From: Chaenocephalus aceratus
Taxonomy: Eukaryota > Chordata > Actinopteri > Perciformes > Channichthyidae
Assembly (NCBI GenBank): GCA_023974075.1
Contig: CM043800.1
Span: 40,740,208-40,804,207, forward strand
Length of the DNA: 64,000 bases
Reading direction: 5' to 3'
Both the position numbers and the translations under genes were made by a program. Below, one piece after another: positions 63,593-64,000 of the stretch (the first letter of the stretch is position 1; each line of letters starts with the position of its first letter). The notes beneath the pieces were generated by a model. That model was not told the origin of the DNA. It saw only the letters and a list, made by a program, of their open reading frames with translations, and did not search any database.

Positions 63593-64000
63593 AGATGTTT
63601 CCAGAGGTCCTGTTGTGCCTTTTCCTTTCCTGTAGTGTGTTATACCGTATAGGTATTGGTGCAAGTTAATGGTCTGAAGACTTGAATAGAGTTTCTATAT
63701 GCGAGCTCTCTTTCCAGGGGGATGTATTCATTGTGCACTGCTCTCCATTTGAGGACAACACACACACCAGAATCTCCTGCTGCGGGCTTTCTGTGGCCAC
63801 GTTTTACAATATGGGAGCTCCTATTAACTCAAAAACACCAAATCATACCACGAATACTGTATGTAGAGTACATTATGAGATGTTAAATGTGTTTATCCGT
63901 GACAGCATCATATATCATAGTCAAATACAAAGCATATCATCTGAACTGTCACAATCACTTGACATATCCTCAGTGTGTTCATCTACAAAACACAGCATCA
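63593..64000. other. dpy19l1 intron end of window
   Basis: It contains a fragment (TTTCCTGTAGTGTGTTATAC, 63628) of the repeat family at 59121. No upstream exon was recognised before the window ends. Confidence 0.45.

Noticed and set aside
1..64000. CRISPR arrays, bacterial operons or ribosome binding sites
   Set aside because: The sequence is vertebrate; tandem repeats here lack uniform spacers and introns are spliceosomal.

Overview
The window looks like a teleost fish chromosome segment. It has small phase-compatible exons separated by large introns, tandem F-type lectin (fucolectin) half-domain exons, and a transposon load typical of ray-finned fish: hAT, piggyBac and Harbinger-like MITEs, DIRS tyrosine-recombinase retrotransposons, BEL/Pao, L2 and L1-like LINEs, and tRNA-headed SINEs. 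No prokaryotic feature is visible. A 100-base N gap lies at 16380-16479. All calls come from reading the sequence; no database was searched.

Host genes. (1) The right half, 27267-63548 on the minus strand, is the C-terminal 17 coding exons (about 535 residues to the stop) of a DPY19L1-type protein, a multipass ER membrane C-mannosyltransferase. Every splice site is GT/AG and every phase fits, so the gene appears intact; its N-terminal exons lie beyond base 64000. (2) At the left, three minus-strand exons (6747-6462, 4784-4636, 2960-2681) encode one complete F-type lectin domain and the first half of a second. (3) On the plus strand, 24209-24488 and 24984-25152 encode a first-half exon and the terminal half-exon of a closely related lectin. 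The exon 2681-2960 with its flanking intron is an inverted duplicate of 24209-24488. The plus-strand lectin and dpy19l1 are arranged tail to tail.

Repeats by region. 1-2640: diverged repeat family and a ~350-bp tandem repeat. 2640-6750: lectin exons whose introns hold three hAT-type elements with 8-bp target duplications. 7163-15854: a nest in which an LTR element without pol (6-bp target duplication) is split in its 5' LTR by an L1-like LINE carrying only ORF1, and that LINE is itself split by a piggyBac element (TTAA) and by a MITE. 16500-18280: tandem repeats and relics. 18295-20432: an unrecognised 2.1-kb element with ~125-bp inverted terminal repeats, tandem 177-bp repeats, two copies of a TATA-containing promoter-like module and short reading frames; this is the best candidate for something undescribed. 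20842-23975: an inverted repeat around a LINE end, an L2 fragment and a hAT relic. Inside dpy19l1 introns: a hAT remnant and SINE near 30.4 kb, foldback elements at 32-33 kb and 34.7-37.2 kb (the latter with a hAT in one arm), a DIRS element (37.8-40.7 kb) split by a solo LTR, a BEL/Pao element (40.8-47.5 kb), a detached DIRS end (48.95-49.24 kb), a MITE (49.3-50.05 kb), a second DIRS with classic terminal architecture and an internal hAT (52.16-55.39 kb), a TTAA MITE (57.86-58.33 kb) and a SINE (62.5-62.8 kb).

The host genes show no functional link in the sequence. The lectins would bind fucosylated glycans outside the cell; the DPY19 protein would attach mannose to tryptophan in the ER lumen.
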